A stretch of 64,000 bases of DNA, taken from assembly GCA_023014485.1 (NCBI GenBank), contig JAJOZX010000197.1:1147001-1211000 (forward strand). The letters are read 5' to 3'. Position 1 is the first letter of the stretch, and every line of letters begins with the position of its first letter. The notes below the pieces were generated by a model. The model worked only from the letters and a program-made list of their open reading frames with translations, was not told where the DNA came from and ran no database searches. This document shows positions 1 to 12,011 of this stretch, one piece after another. Both the position numbers and the translations under genes were made by a program. Source of the stretch: Bathynomus jamesi. Taxonomy: Eukaryota > Arthropoda > Malacostraca > Isopoda > Cirolanidae.

Positions 1-608
1 ACCCTATTGTCTAATTTAGTACTATCATACAAATTCAATTTATGTCTAAAAATTGAAGGACTACTTACTAAGTATCGCATTAACTTGCTGCGCAAATTCA
101 TAAAGAAGCGACAGGTGTGGGTGGTAATTCATGCAAGACCTATAAAATGGTCTATTCTTAATATGGTATCAAATGCTTATGTATTGCCATGGTTGTGCAT
201 TGTGTAGGAGTAAATTAGACTAGTCTTGTACATTTTCAGGCAGAAGCTTGCATGGAAAAAAAATTTTAAAAGCATAAAAAATTACTAATCAGTATTTTCA
301 ATTTTATTACTATCACTAAAAAGAATAAAATATACAAAGAAAAATAAAACATTATCAATGAATTAGTAATTTTTTATACTTTTTAGAAATTTTATTTCTT
401 GGCAAGCTTTCCAAAACAGTACATTTATATGGCCATTTCACCTCACCAAGCACATATTTGACAAGCTAAAATTGAATGTGATCATGAGCAAATTAGTGCT
501 TGTTCTTTTGCTGCAAGACCTGTTTCTGCACTGTTACTGTTTTAAATAGCTAATGCTGACACTGATACAAAGTAACATTTCATTTCATTTTTTATATATC
601 ATACTAAG
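1..608. other. AT-rich non-coding stretch
   Basis: I see no convincing exon or RNA gene here. The short open frames lack recognisable domains and codon bias. It is probably intron or 3' flank of the minus-strand gene whose exons lie at 1249-1990. The last eight bases (601-608) are the left target duplication of the adjacent MITE. Confidence 0.4.
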
Positions 609-1117
609 CAGGGTTGTGGAGTCGGAGTCGTGGAGTCGTGGAGTCGTGGAGTCGGAGAGTCGCACGTTTCAGGGCGGAGTCGGAGTCGGTAAAAAACTTC
701 CGACTCCGACTCCAATTTCTGTGTCCTGTGTCACCCTTAATTTCTAAATCCTAAATACTAACATTTAGGTTATTTAGTTTTTTTGGTCAATAAACCTTAT
801 TCATTGATAGCCCCTAGATTAAGTTTTTTTAATATTTTTTTTTTACATTTTCAGAATATACAATTAATATTTATTTAAATATAAAATATAAAATATAAAA
901 TTTCACACTTAGTGTGGTGGTGATGAAATGTCTTATTATTATGATAATTATAGCGTGAAACACTAGAGGAGTCGGAGTCGTATATTTAAAATGTGAGGAA
1001 TCGGAGTCGGATTTTTAGATTTTTTACAATGTGTGGAGTCGGAGTCGGAGTCGAATTTTTACAATGTGTGGAGTCGGAGTCGGAGTCGGAAAATTTTGGA
1101 CCGACTCCACAACCCTG
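609..1117. mobile_element. hAT-type MITE rich in GGAGTCGGAGTCG
   Basis: The element starts CAGGGTTGTGGAGTCGG and ends with the inverted complement CCGACTCCACAACCCTG. It is flanked by a perfect 8-bp duplication, ATACTAAG, at 601-608 and 1118-1125. An 8-bp duplication and CAGGG ends are hallmarks of the hAT superfamily. Both subterminal regions carry runs of the hexamer GGAGTC in direct and inverted orientation. There is no coding capacity, so it is non-autonomous. Confidence 0.9.
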
Positions 1118-1248
1118 ATACTAAGCAAAAATAAATTAACAAGAACTATCAAATATATATGTGTGTGTATGTGTTACACACAGACCACTCAGGGAATCAT
1201 TCTGAGTTGTAGCATACTTATATATACATATGGAATATGTATACTTAC

Positions 1249-1990
1249 ATTAATGATTTTAGGAGATAATTTTGTTTCCACCATTCCAGTGAAGGACTCT
1301 CTCTTTACATTACTATGCCGAGTTCTAACCAGACTTTTATTATAAAAGCTATCTTTACTTATTTTGATTGAAGGTGGTTTGGATGCATTACTTGGTTGGT
1401 TTGATATCCCTCTCAATGAATGCATTGCCTTCTCCTTTGGAGTCATTCTTAGTAGGTTTACTCGTGGTGATATCAATTTCATCTTCAAAGCATTCCTCTT
1501 GGAACTGATTTTCTCAGACTTTGTTTGTGACATCCGATTCTTACTCTTGCTCACTTCAATTTTTGAAATATTTATTGCGGACTGTCTACGTGTTCCCCAA
1601 GAAACTGGTGGACTACTTGGGTTTTCATTTGATTTTACTTTTATTCCGAGTCTCTTTAGATAAATATTTTTTCTTTGGTCCTGGAGAATGACAGAAAACT
1701 TGCGTATAAATCCTTATCTAATGACACACACACCACAAAAATGTTTAATATTATATTACTTGTCTAACATAGGCCTATATTCAGCAGTAAAATAATAATA
1801 ATAAAACAGGCTAAAGGACAAATTGTTAAAATCCTAAGCATTAAAATAGTTGACTCTTACATACTTAATTTCAATAGGTAGTGTTTAAAAAATTTAAAAA
1901 AAGAAAATGCTTGTCAGTAAAATACTTACATTTGAAGAATTAGCTTCAGCGCTTTTCTTTGACCCCATGACTCTCTCTCTCTGTTTGATC
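1249..1990 (-). CDS. Two exons of an unrecognised basic, Ser/Lys-rich protein
   Basis: On the minus strand an exon at 1990-1930 follows a 3' splice site (AATATCTAG) and carries a 22-base leader, an ATG at 1968 and 13 codons (MGSKKSAEANSSN). It ends at a GTAAGT donor. After a 249-base intron, the acceptor CATTCTCCAG precedes an exon at 1680-1249 with 144 open codons, which ends at another GTAAGT donor. Both introns are phase 0, so the joined frame stays open for 157 codons. The product begins DQRKNIYLKRLGIKVKS after the junction and is rich in Lys, Arg and Ser with several SP/TP sites. That suggests a nuclear or chromatin protein, but I do not recognise the family. The remaining 3' exons are not visible and may lie left of the window. 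Confidence 0.6.
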
Positions 1991-3316
1991 CTAGATATTA
2001 AAAAATATATGTGAGAATAATGAACTTTTATTTGTGGTTTAAACCAGAGCAGCAGCTTGTTCATCATACATTCTGAACCAAAGCAGTGTAGCCTAAATGT
2101 AAATGTGCCTCCCCCCTTCCTTTCATTTGGCTTTTCTGATCAAATTCTGTTGCACTGTCACCTTCTCTAAAACTTTATAGATGATATTTAGCAAAGGAGT
2201 ATGAAACAAACATAAAAGTGCACCATACCATATTTAGCATGAGCCCTATTACGTGGTATACACAAAGAACATCAGCTGCATGCTCATATAAAAAGATTTA
2301 AGAAGATTTAGGAAGCGAGTCTAAAATCTGTATTTTTTAATATTACCTAGATAACATCATTTCCTAGCTGAAGCTTTACAAAGCAAACAAATTAGCAAAA
2401 TCACCCATGAAGATTTTGTAACTGAAGACATTTTAACTAAAAATGTATTTGGTATACTGCACGCACGCGCACACATGCACACACACACACACACTCTGAA
2501 TGACTATCCTACAATGTTTGCACAATAATTTACCAAACTACTTTTATTACAGATTTATTAGGCTGCAGGACAAATATTAGGGTCATTTTTTATTTGTATC
2601 CTGCACATTTATTTTGCAAGGACATGTACAATCAATTCAGAAAATTCTGCTGTCAAACTCCATCTTTATTATGATATTTATCAGCAAGAAACAGTTTCAA
2701 GATTGAACTTTTTTAAACAACTGTACAATACATCTAAATATTAAGACTCAAAGCACCAACATTCATACTTTAAACAGTAAGACAAAAATAAGTAATGTTA
2801 AACTAACTGGCATACTAAAGTACCTTGCTAGTAAGGTATTCCAGTCATTTAAATAAGTACCAGTACAATTCTAGAACCTAATAGATAGAGAGATTTATGA
2901 TCTGTTATCCTTAATTACTATTTTTGCTTAGGGTCTTTTTCTTTTTATAGCCATGTACAAATTTCAACTCCTAAAACATGAAATATAAAGCATAAGACTT
3001 TTAAGTAAGAACAGGCCTAGGCCTATGCTGTAAATATATTGACCAAATGAAATTCTTAACCCAATTTCCTAACAGGCCTGTTGGATTCCTATAGTTATTT
3101 GATGTACAAATAGCCATATAAATTTACTCAACTCAAAATAAAAAACTTTCTGTAGTTTAGGGTAGGGAAAAAAATGTAGTTAAAGTTTAGGCTCTCTTGT
3201 TTTCTACATGGGCTTATGTGACTTTTACTACATTTTTCAATCAATCTGATCTGATAAATCTGAAGCCTCTCTATCATTTGGCAGCAGCTAGACAAAAGCA
3301 GCCATTATATATGGTA
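1991..3316. other. Upstream/intronic region of the minus-strand gene
   Basis: No coding region is supported. A CA microsatellite lies near 2480-2495. The sequence is otherwise unique AT-rich DNA, and probably includes the 5' intron and promoter of the gene at 1249-1990. Confidence 0.3.
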
Positions 3317-3650
3317 CAAGAATACCTCAAAATTCATTGTTAATTCACTCCAGAATAACACGATGAAATACAAAATGACGAAATTCAAGGTAGATTATAA
3401 CATGTTTCAATGAGAAAACATTTTACTGTATGATGTTATTAAACAGATTAATTAATCAAATTCTACTTGTTTTTCGGCAAAATATAATAATATATTGCGC
3501 TGGTAAACAGTTGAATTTCATAAATTTCAATCGTTTCTTTTCACATTTTTTAAATGCCGAATCTGTGAATATGGACGACGGATTGCGAAACTATAGGTAG
3601 TAAAAGATTGACGACAAAGATGCGAAACGATGAATTTTGAGGTATTCCTG
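3317..3650. mobile_element. Tigger/pogo-like MITE with TA duplication
   Basis: The ends are CAAGAATACCTCAAAATTCAT and, inverted, ATGAATTTTGAGGTATTCCTG, each next to a TA dinucleotide (3315-3316 and 3651-3652). The terminus CAGGAATACCTC resembles Tigger/pogo termini of the Tc1-mariner superfamily. The 334-bp interior has no open frame, so this is a non-autonomous copy. Confidence 0.75.
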
Positions 3651-4858
3651 TACTGAATACTAGATTTCATAGACCTAGTCTATGCATAAAGGCCAAATTT
3701 TAAATCCCTATTCCTATATCATAACATATTTTACATATGGTACAGGTCTTATGTCCTAAAATTAGTTGGCCTCAATTTTCATTCAACCAAATGTTTGAAA
3801 GCTCCTGTTCATTATAGACCAGCCCATAGGTTCGACACCACACCGTGGCCTAAATTAATTTGCAAGGTGTAGGCCTGCTGAATGCTGGTCTAAGTAATTA
3901 CTGTAGAGCTCAAAATGAACCTAACCTATACAATATTAGATGGTCTTTCTAAGTCTTACCTCGTACTAGTAGTAGTAGTAGTTACAAAACTGAATTCTTC
4001 CCCTTTTGTCCCATAGTTGCTATGGACAGGTCTACCAAACACACTTTTATTAGATACCTGATATTTAGGCATTTTAAATCTAAAACACAAAAAAGCAGGT
4101 CTTGTATATGGGTGGAAATGATATTGCTTACTGAGCTATAATTCAGGCAGCATTATATTTAACTGATAATATGCTTAATAATATAACCAAACCTGTTCAT
4201 ATATGATGAGATGCGTAACAAAGCAAAGGCTACCTACAAAAAAAATGAAAACTTGTTTAAATAAAAACTTTTTTTTTAAGGTAGATAAAGAGAGCAACTA
4301 GTTCATCTGGGATGGAAAAAAATGGGCCTTTCATAAAGCCTAATTAGTTACAAATAGAGTAATTAGGAATAATATTGACCTACAATCTTCTGAGGCTATT
4401 TCTTGCGGTCTTTCATGACACAAGCCCTACTTATTTTTCACATTCCAAATTTTGTAATAATGTATTCCTATATTCCATATAGCTACTGAAACAGATATAC
4501 TTTAACTTTGCTAATTTCTGAAAGAGAAATATTTAAAGAAAGTTTGAAAACTTGAGAGTGAAAAAATAGACTTGTATATGTTGTCTGCAAGAAATCTGTT
4601 TGCCAAATTCGTTAAGTAGAGGGTGTCATTATAAAATACACACATTGTAAGCAGTAAATAATTATTTGCTAAAGTAATAGGCCCCTACACGATATGTTCA
4701 AGACAGAATTGAGTTTGAGTAGCATATAAAATAGAAAGCGAGATTGAGTTTGTTTATTGAATAAAGTTTCATTCATTTTGGTGTATTTTGATTTTTCATA
4801 TATATATACTAAATTTTAGCCTAAGTAATTGCAGTAGGTTCACTGAAAAAGAAATAAA
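3651..4858. other. Non-coding AT-rich stretch
   Basis: There is no supported gene. A short TAG trinucleotide run occurs near 3967-3981. The stretch ends where a 5'-truncated LINE begins. Confidence 0.3.
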
Positions 4859-6554
4859 GATGTTTACCAAAAAACTACGGAGAAGCACGATAAAGGTCCA
4901 AATCAAAACACTTGGATGAGTTTATGGAAAAAAAACTTTCTAGTACAGCATGTTCACTGCCCAACTAGAAAAAATAATATCCTAGATTTAGTGCTGACAA
5001 ATAATGCAACTACAATTGACCACATTGTTATAACACCAACTATACTCTCCAACCACAATGTCATGCACATATTCACAAACTTGTCTCTCCACAAATGTAA
5101 GAAAGACCCATGCCAAATGGACTTGCCATATTCTGACCTAAACCTGTACAAGTCAGACTGGACATCAATAAATAACTGTCTGGGAAAAATAAACTGGAAA
5201 AATTAATTAGAAAACCTAGAACCAGAAGAATGCTGGAGTAGAATACAATACCTGCTACCATCAGCATTATACAAGTACACACCAAAGAAAAATTATATTG
5301 CAAAGAAGCACCTGACAAAAGAACACAGATACAGGACACTTATGAGAAAGAGAACAAAGCTATCTAAACAACTGACAAAGCAATTAAGTGATACAAGACA
5401 GTAACCTCTGGAAACAGATACTGATGTTAGAACTTAAAATAAAGGAGTCAACCATAAGAAGAATATTGATAATGAACACAAAGCTATTGGCACTATAGAA
5501 GAAAATAGCAAATTCTTCTTTAGCTATGCTAAACACAAAGCAGTTATCAAAATGAGTATTGGCCCATTGCTTGCTAAAGATGGACTAACTCTTACATCTA
5601 ATCCACAGGAAATGGCAAACATTCTACAATCTCAATATGCTTTAAGCTGGAGTACAGAACCCCTGTAGTAGCTAAGAAAATAAAAACTACAGCATTTTTT
5701 GATAGGGAAGAAAATAACCAAGACAGACTATTATTGGAAGATATACAAATAACCACTAGAGATATACCGGTACAACAGGGCTACCAGGGAGTTCAGCCCA
5801 TGGTCCAGATGGAATTGGAGCCAAGATTCTTAAGGAATACAAACATAACATACTTCATCTCTGCCTTTGAAAATCTTGTGGAGATCCTCACAAGACACCA
5901 GTAGAATACCACCAATCATGAAACAAGCAAATATTACCCCAATCAACAAAGGAGGCAAAAGAAAGGAAGCCAAGAACTATAAACCCATATCCTTGACTTC
6001 CCATATTATCAAAATATTTGAGAAGGTCTTGAAAAGCCGCATTGTCAATTCTATAGAAAGTGAACATCTCTTAGAAGACTTTCAACATGGCTTCAGACAA
6101 GAGAGATCCTGCCTTACTGAACTTATAGACCATTTCAATACAATCCTACAATATTTGGGAGAGAACCACAATGTTGATGTCATCTATCTAGACTTTGCAA
6201 AAGCTTTTGACAAGGTTGATCATGGAATATTATTCCATAAACTAAAAGAACTCAGAATTTGTGGAGAAATAGGAAAATGGATCCATGCCTTTCTCTCTGA
6301 CAGAAAACAAATAACAATTGTAAATGGAGCAAGATCTACAGGAAAAGAAGTGATTAGTGGAGTGCTACATAGTACAGTACCGTACCATACTGGGACCAAT
6401 TCTATTCATTATGTAATGCTAAACAATATAAACTGTAACCTAGGAGGCTCTCTCCTGTCATTCGTGGATGATACCAGAATACTAAGACCAATTACAGAAA
6501 AAGAAGACTGTGTAAAGCTACAAAAAGATCTACAAACTATATATGCATGGGCAG
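4859..6554 (+). pseudogene. CR1/jockey-like LINE, 5' part (endonuclease end and reverse transcriptase)
   Basis: Positions 4916-5206 translate into the C-terminal part of an AP endonuclease (NNILDLVLTN, then a SNH motif). Positions 5867-6554 give a reverse transcriptase with the palm motif YLDFAKAFDKVDH and an active-site box LLSFVDDTRI. The linker between them has stops and frameshifts, and the usual GxPQGSxLGP box is degraded, so the copy is dead. It is 5'-truncated and is cut at 6554 by a transposon. The reading continues at 9970-10098 (MAFNEDKF, then KYGPNK), which shows that the transposon landed inside the LINE. A related copy lies on the minus strand at 24742-25551. Confidence 0.85.
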
Positions 6555-9500
6555 TAGGGTGTGTTTATGGTATATGGTGAAAAATGCAAAATGAAAATGC
6601 AAGGGAGCGGAACCCTTTATTTTGTGAGGATACATGAGAAAACAGAACAGGCAAAATTTCTTTGTAATCCAACAACATTTAGAGGTTGCCCACGGGTGAT
6701 AGGTATTTTCAATTTATAGGGCAATAGAAATTTTAATTCTCAGTTTAAATGATAAATTGCATCTCCAATAAGTATTCAGAACAAATGTATCGTGTGAGTA
6801 TATTCACTAAATTCATAATTAACGATTAAAGTACATGACACCTCGAGTGTTGGCATTCATTTTTTCATCAAAGTGGCTTTGGAGGCTGTCGGCAAGACTT
6901 TACGATGTTCTTCGACGATTTGAATCATGAACTGCATCTGCTCTTCGTTCTGAGTCCTTCCAGCCTTCGTGAATTCTTGAATCAATGCTATGCCTCGCTC
7001 TGCTGCATCATTCACTACATTTAAGGAATCCACCCTGATCTTTGCTGAACCAAAGCTGGTGTTATTTTCCTAGTTTGATGGATCCTCTTGCAGGAAATTG
7101 ACCAGAAGATCTAGAAGGGTGAACAGATTGTACGTATTGGAAGAGCAAAAGTCTGCCAGGGTCTTTTCTCTTGGATCTGGAATCCAGACTCGTCGGGGGG
7201 GGTAGAGCTTCTGACCCTTCAACGGAATTCATATTCTCTACCATTTTCCGCTTCTCATCATCATCGACTGCAGGATCGAATAGTGCAAGGCCCATGTTTA
7301 CCTGTGAGGTACCAGAGATGCCGATTAAAACTCTTGTACCCAGCGGCGTTGGTGTTTTGCAACTTTTGAAGGAGGGCTAAGTCGCTTTGTGGAGCGCTTG
7401 CTGCTTCTCTTGCTGAAAACCATGGAAGGACGTAATCTTGAGCAACGAAGAGACAGAAGTCCGCAACCCAGAAATCAGGCGGTCACTGCTACTTGCTCCA
7501 CGAGATGTTGAAGGACATTGGCTCATGTGCATCGTGAACTGGTATCTGAACATCCAAATCTTGAAAGAGTAAATTCCACGCACCATCCACCGTGCTCGGT
7601 GCAAAGCCCCTGGAGCCATGAACACAGTACTCCGACGTCAGTGAGGTAGGCCTACTCCTCCCAAGAAAATGACTACAAGTTCAAGAAGCTCTTTGTAGTC
7701 ATCTTTGGGATGCTTCACTTTCAGAAGGTCATTTGCTTCATGAATCATCTTCTCGGCCCAGGGACTGATCACTGCAGCCGTGTCCTCTTCATCCACGGCA
7801 GTGGAGTATTCATTCAATTTCAGTTGCGGCCAAACATTACGGAAGCTCTGGAAAATCATAATCTCAGGTCCTTTGGAAAGGTCTCCAACAAGGAAAGAAA
7901 ATACTGCTTCAAGCAGCAGTTCCAGCACGTGATGTCGACATGCAAAGTAAATCATTTCATGCCCGAGAGCCTGCTCTACTCGCACACACACTCCTCCATG
8001 GATGCCGGTGTTGGTGGCTGTCGTGTCAAAGCAAAGAGCTTTGATCTTCTGTCCAAGATCCCAGTTTTCGATGATGACGATTGCTGTCCTTTCTGCCTTG
8101 GAGTCTGGGAGTTTGGGGATGGCTAGAATCTTGCTCATCCCATCCCCGGTAACTAAGATGGCTAAACGGTCAATTTTGTCTCTTCCCATTAAGTCTGCCA
8201 TAAGTTTTCCATCCCAGTGAAGAACAAGAGGGCATTCAGGCTTGTAGGAAGCTCTCACCTCTGCTTCGTGGGCTGATCTGTACCTGGATCTGCTGGCCCG
8301 AATAGCACTTGGACTGAGGCACATCTCACTTATGTCCTGACCCATTTGCATGCCAAAGGGGATGAGAACATGAGCAGCTGCCCTGTCACTCATCCGCGTG
8401 CAGTCCAATGCCGCAGCGACCTCTGAACTGATTGCTGTCGTCCCACGGCGATGTTTTGGAGCCGACGATGTAACTGGCTTTCTTTCGGGACTTGTTTCCT
8501 CACTTGATGACGCTGATGATGAGGTTTCCATAACAACGGTAGCAGAGATTTCTTCCATTTCCTGCACATGCCTGTCTTTCCGCTTCAATTCCTGAGCAGT
8601 TCTTTCTTGGGCCCTTGCGACTTTTTTGGCAATCTTCTTGTCGACATTTCCAATCCTTCCTCTCCGACCCTCCTCCCTTTGAGCAAGCAGGAAGTCCTTG
8701 TCCTCCTGAATTTTGATAAGATTTAGGGCATTTTGGTGACCAATGTTGAAAAGGTTGTTCAAGCTTGACCTGAACGTAGCCTGGTTGTCCAAATTGGTCT
8801 TCGTTTTCCGCGAAATTCTCTTCTTCAAACCCTGCCATTCGTCATGCAATTTCCGGACGTGCTTCTTGACGTCGTGCGGATGTTTCATCAGTAAACCTTC
8901 TGTCACCTAGATTTCAATGATGGCTTGTGATGTCGAGGACACACTCTCAGCTAAGGATTTCTCTTCATTGTGGAGATGGAAAAGGTACTTCAATACATCA
9001 CCTCTTGAAGGTAATTGCTGACCGGCAATAGTAGGACTTGACCCCACAAGCCAGATTGATTTCTTCGATCTTGTACATGCCGCCATCATTCACCAGTTAT
9101 CTGTGAATAAGACAAAACAGTGAAATTGGTAAGTTAATTTAACCCATTCATGGATAAAGTACCTCAGGAAAATGTGTAGAAATAAGCCACCCTCTTTGTA
9201 ACCGTAATCTGTGTTCAAACAATGATTGGCTGATAACCCATGAACATAATATGTATTAAAATTATAATAATTTTGCGAAATCATGCATACATAACCATTT
9301 ACAGTATATCCAATCCATATATAAATTTAAAATAATCTACGGTACACTACACTATTTCACTCAGATGATGCGAAAAAAGATGATTGCAATACGCTGAAGC
9401 AGAGAGCGTCCAAAATTTTATACGCATAAAAATTAAACCTTATAACTATTTTTGGAAACAAAAATATTGCCGGTAAAACAAGTCATTATACTTACAAACA

Positions 9501-9961
9501 ATTCATAATACCATCCATTACAGTGCTAAGTAAAAAAAACGTTTGAAATATATGAATTATTTAAATAACACTTACCGTTATGAGAACTGTGATGCTTCTT
9601 GGCCACCATTACGTAAATGCATGAAAGACGTGAGTAATTAAGAGAAAACGATTTAGAATTAAAGAAAATTCATTTGTTGGTATACTGAAGTAAAGAAATA
9701 TGGATTATCAGAACGCAATTGACAAATGCAATTTCTAATTTTGGGGATGCTGTGTATCAATGGGTTAATAAATACTAGAAGTAACTTAAAAAGGGCGCAT
9801 AAATAAATGAGCATATGGGTAAAACTTTGGGGTCTTTGGGAAACCTCTAAATATTTGATGATTTTCCAAAAAAATCATGTGCTTTATTTGCTCCTGGAAC
9901 CTCATCATTTGCGGGGTTCCGTGACCCAAAATTCACACTTTCAGTTTTTAAAAGCACCCTA
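6555..9961 (-). mobile_element. TAGGG-family DNA transposon, copy 1
   Basis: This is a complete insertion of 3,407 bp. The left end reads TAGGGTGTGTTT and the inverted right end TAGGGTGCTTTT. It is flanked by a perfect 8-bp duplication, ATGGGCAG (6547-6554 and 9962-9969), created in the LINE it interrupts. About 115-120 bases in from each end lies an inverted motif, ATTTAGAGGTTGC-like, at 6677-6690 and 9838-9852. The 8-bp duplication and YAGGG ends point to the hAT superfamily. The element carries one minus-strand transposase-like pseudogene. Related copies are at 26896, 30229 and 33178. Confidence 0.88.
6850..9100 (-). pseudogene. Transposase-like protein of the TAGGG family, copy 1
   Basis: The frame starts at ATG 9089, just after a 3' splice-like site (CACAG, exon start 9100). 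It has an in-frame TAG at about 8908, a long open part at 8906-7638, and further stops and shifts down to a C-terminus at about 6853. Visible blocks in order are: an N-terminal domain with the pattern LHDEWQGLKKR; a coiled, charged linker; LHWDGK; FDTTATNTG; ACRHHVLELL; ALHRARWM; RHLWYL; and NDAAERGIALIQ. The D, D, C..H, RW and E order resembles hAT transposases, but the local motifs are not those of Ac or ZBED. I assign it as a hAT-like, unnamed family by inference. It is inactive as it stands. Confidence 0.75.
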
Positions 9962-9969
9962 ATGGGCAG

Positions 9970-10098
9970 ATGCAAATAATATGGCCTTCAATGAAGACAA
10001 ATTTTAACTAATTAAGTATGGACCAAATAAATGCCTAAAAGAACAATCCAACTACACTGGACCCACAGGAAAAGATATTGTACAAACTGATCAGGTAA
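9970..10098 (+). pseudogene. LINE reverse transcriptase, continuation after transposon
   Basis: The sequence resumes exactly where the LINE at 4859-6554 stopped, repeating the 8-bp target site first. It encodes ADANNMAFNEDKF and KYGPNK, matching the minus-strand copy at 24742-25551, and includes one internal stop. Similarity ends at about 10098. Confidence 0.8.
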
Positions 10099-10321
10099 AA
10101 CTTTACAAGACACCCGCATTGCCATGAAACATGCTACAGTAACAAAACATATATCAATCGATAGAGCAGAAAAAATGGTGCAAGCAGCTATGTATCATTT
10201 TGGAAATATTAGAAAATAAAGTTATGATACTTTGAAGCAATGTCATTTTCAGCAACAGTTTGAGATATATCTAGCGACATCTGCCAATATTTTTAGCAAT
10301 TATTGGTATATCTAGCGACAT
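10099..10321. other. Unassigned spacer with a short direct repeat
   Basis: Two copies of a unit beginning ATATCTAGCGACAT lie at about 10264 and 10309. Nothing else is recognised. Confidence 0.35.
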
Positions 10322-10510
10322 TTGGCAATAGCCAACATACCCAACCAACCCACAGTGCCAGGGTATTCCTCTGCCAGAGCAGCCCTCACAAATTCAAGTG
10401 GACCAAATCATATGGCAGGAGCAAGAGAAAAGAAGGGTAGCAACTACATCATGGCCCCGCCTCAGGAGGCACTGAGCAGACTTCGTAGGAGCAGCACACC
10501 CTTGAGGCAG
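10322..10510 (+). pseudogene. LINE C-terminal fragment (NIPNQPTVPGYSSAR)
   Basis: The translation contains NIPNQPTVPGYSSAR and related residues, the C-terminal tail of a CR1/L2-type LINE protein. The same tail is found on the minus strand near 20904-21125 (NIPDQPTVSGYSSAR). It is only a 3' remnant. Confidence 0.65.
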
Positions 10511-10539
10511 AAGTGCTTCAAGGTAAATTCAAGTTAAAC

Positions 10540-10700
10540 AAGAGGACCTCAATGGGACCTGTCTGCCAGAAGTGGCACCTGTAAGCATACCTGTATTCCA
10601 ATCTTCTTAGGTTAGGGATAAGCTTGGTTGCCCTATGTTGCACACCTTCAAGCATATCAATATCATGTCTAATGTGAGGGAACCAAGCTCAAATGCAGTA
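10540..10700 (-). pseudogene. LINE reverse-transcriptase C-terminal fragment
   Basis: The minus-strand translation reads LEYCI, then AWFPHIRHDIDMLEGVQHR and TKLIPNLRRLEY. This is the thumb-region signature (LEYC..W.P....DI..LE.VQ.R.TK.IP.LR.L.Y) of CR1/L2-like LINEs. An internal stop shows decay. It lies head-to-head with the plus-strand LINE tail before it. Confidence 0.7.
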
Positions 10701-11519
10701 TTCTAAGTGAGGCAATGAATGACAACACATCTCATTTCACATTGCACTTGACATTTGGTAAAAACCTCCTTATTGGAGGTATTAAAAGTGGTTCAAATAG
10801 TGTCAAAAAGTCTACCAGACTGGGTTAATACGTTTTAAATGACACGGGTTGGACTTGTAAATCAAAATAACTTTTTATGAGGTAGTTTTAGTCACTTTAT
10901 TCAAATTTATCACTCATTTTTTGTGCAAACTATCATAGAAAATAAAAATACTGTAAAGTGGGGTAATCGCGCCAGTCACAGGGTAATTGCGCCCACATAT
11001 GTTTAAATCTATATAAAGTAGTATTAGAAATCAAATTCCTAATTAAAATTTTGTTTGGAGTTATGCACTTCATCATTAATGTCTAATTTACATATGAAAG
11101 GCAAATCAGCTGTCTAGATAATTTTTAAAGATTATTCAATTGGTATAATAATTTTTCTCCCAAAATGAACTAAGAATTTAACTGGAAACATTATACATTG
11201 CCAAACTATGAAGGAAAATAAAAAACTGGCCAATTTTTTGCATATGAACTATAAATATGTTAAGGTAGATTTGATTAAAGTTTCAGTTCTGTATACCATA
11301 TGAAGCAGGAATTATTACCCTTAGGGCAATTGCACCCACTTTGTCTGGGGTAAATGTGCCCAGTTATAAATATTATTTCTTTTTATAGCATTTCTATATG
11401 TTTGTGTGCTTTCTTGGTTTAGTGACATTTTGTGTTGTTATGCAAACTTAAAAATCTTTATATTGTTTTCCTAAAAGTCCATATTTATTTTCCAGGTCAA
11501 TATCTAGGTAACTGTTCAG

Positions 11520-12011
11520 ATGGTCCGGAACTATAAACCTGTGGGAGGGGCAAAGAAGCCCAAAACCTATAGTGACCATGACCTTCAGGAAGCATTGCAG
11601 CTCATCCAAGAAGGTCAGAGCATTCGAAGCGTATCCACTCAGATGCAGATACCAAGGAGAACTCTACATGATCATTTCAGTGGTGCTCAGAAACACACCA
11701 TGGCTGGTAGACTGACTGCACTCTTGCTAAAAGAAGAGCGAAGCATAGCACAGCACGACTCCATTCTAGGTGATTATGGCTATGCATTTGATGACCTAGA
11801 GCTCCGTATTTTTGTAAAGTCATTCCTTGACAAATGTGGCCGATGTGTACTCCAATTCAAAGACAATCTGCCAGGTGTTGAATGGGGGAGAAGTTTTGTG
11901 AAATGCCATTCACAACTACTCACAAAGTGCATGTGCCAAAACATTTCTCGTAAACTAGCTGCTATAAGTACTGAAACAGAGCTTAGAAAGTCAGCTGCTA
12001 CAAAGGGAGGT
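11520..12011 (+). pseudogene. Pogo-type transposase, N-terminal half (HTH psq and CENP-B domains)
   Basis: The ATG at 11520 opens 164 codons. Residues 1-55 (MVRNYKPVGG, then YSDHDLQEALQLIQEG and IPRRTLHDHFSG) form a psq-type helix-turn-helix, which in this family binds the terminal repeats. Residues 75-140 (FDDLELRIFVKSFLDKCG, then FKDNLPGVEWGRSFVK) match the CENP-B-type second helix-turn-helix. The DDE catalytic domain expected next is absent: after the inserted transposon the sequence goes straight to a C-terminal region. The copy is therefore non-functional as a transposase but keeps a whole DNA-binding module. Confidence 0.8.

Noticed and set aside
553..1345. A protein rich in Ser-Glu/Gly-Val repeats (GGAGTC translated)
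   Set aside because: The frame lies inside a hAT MITE with perfect target duplications; the repeats are subterminal element motifs.
2460..2500. CRISPR-like or regulatory direct repeats
   Set aside because: Only a CA dinucleotide microsatellite is present; CRISPR arrays are not expected in animal DNA.
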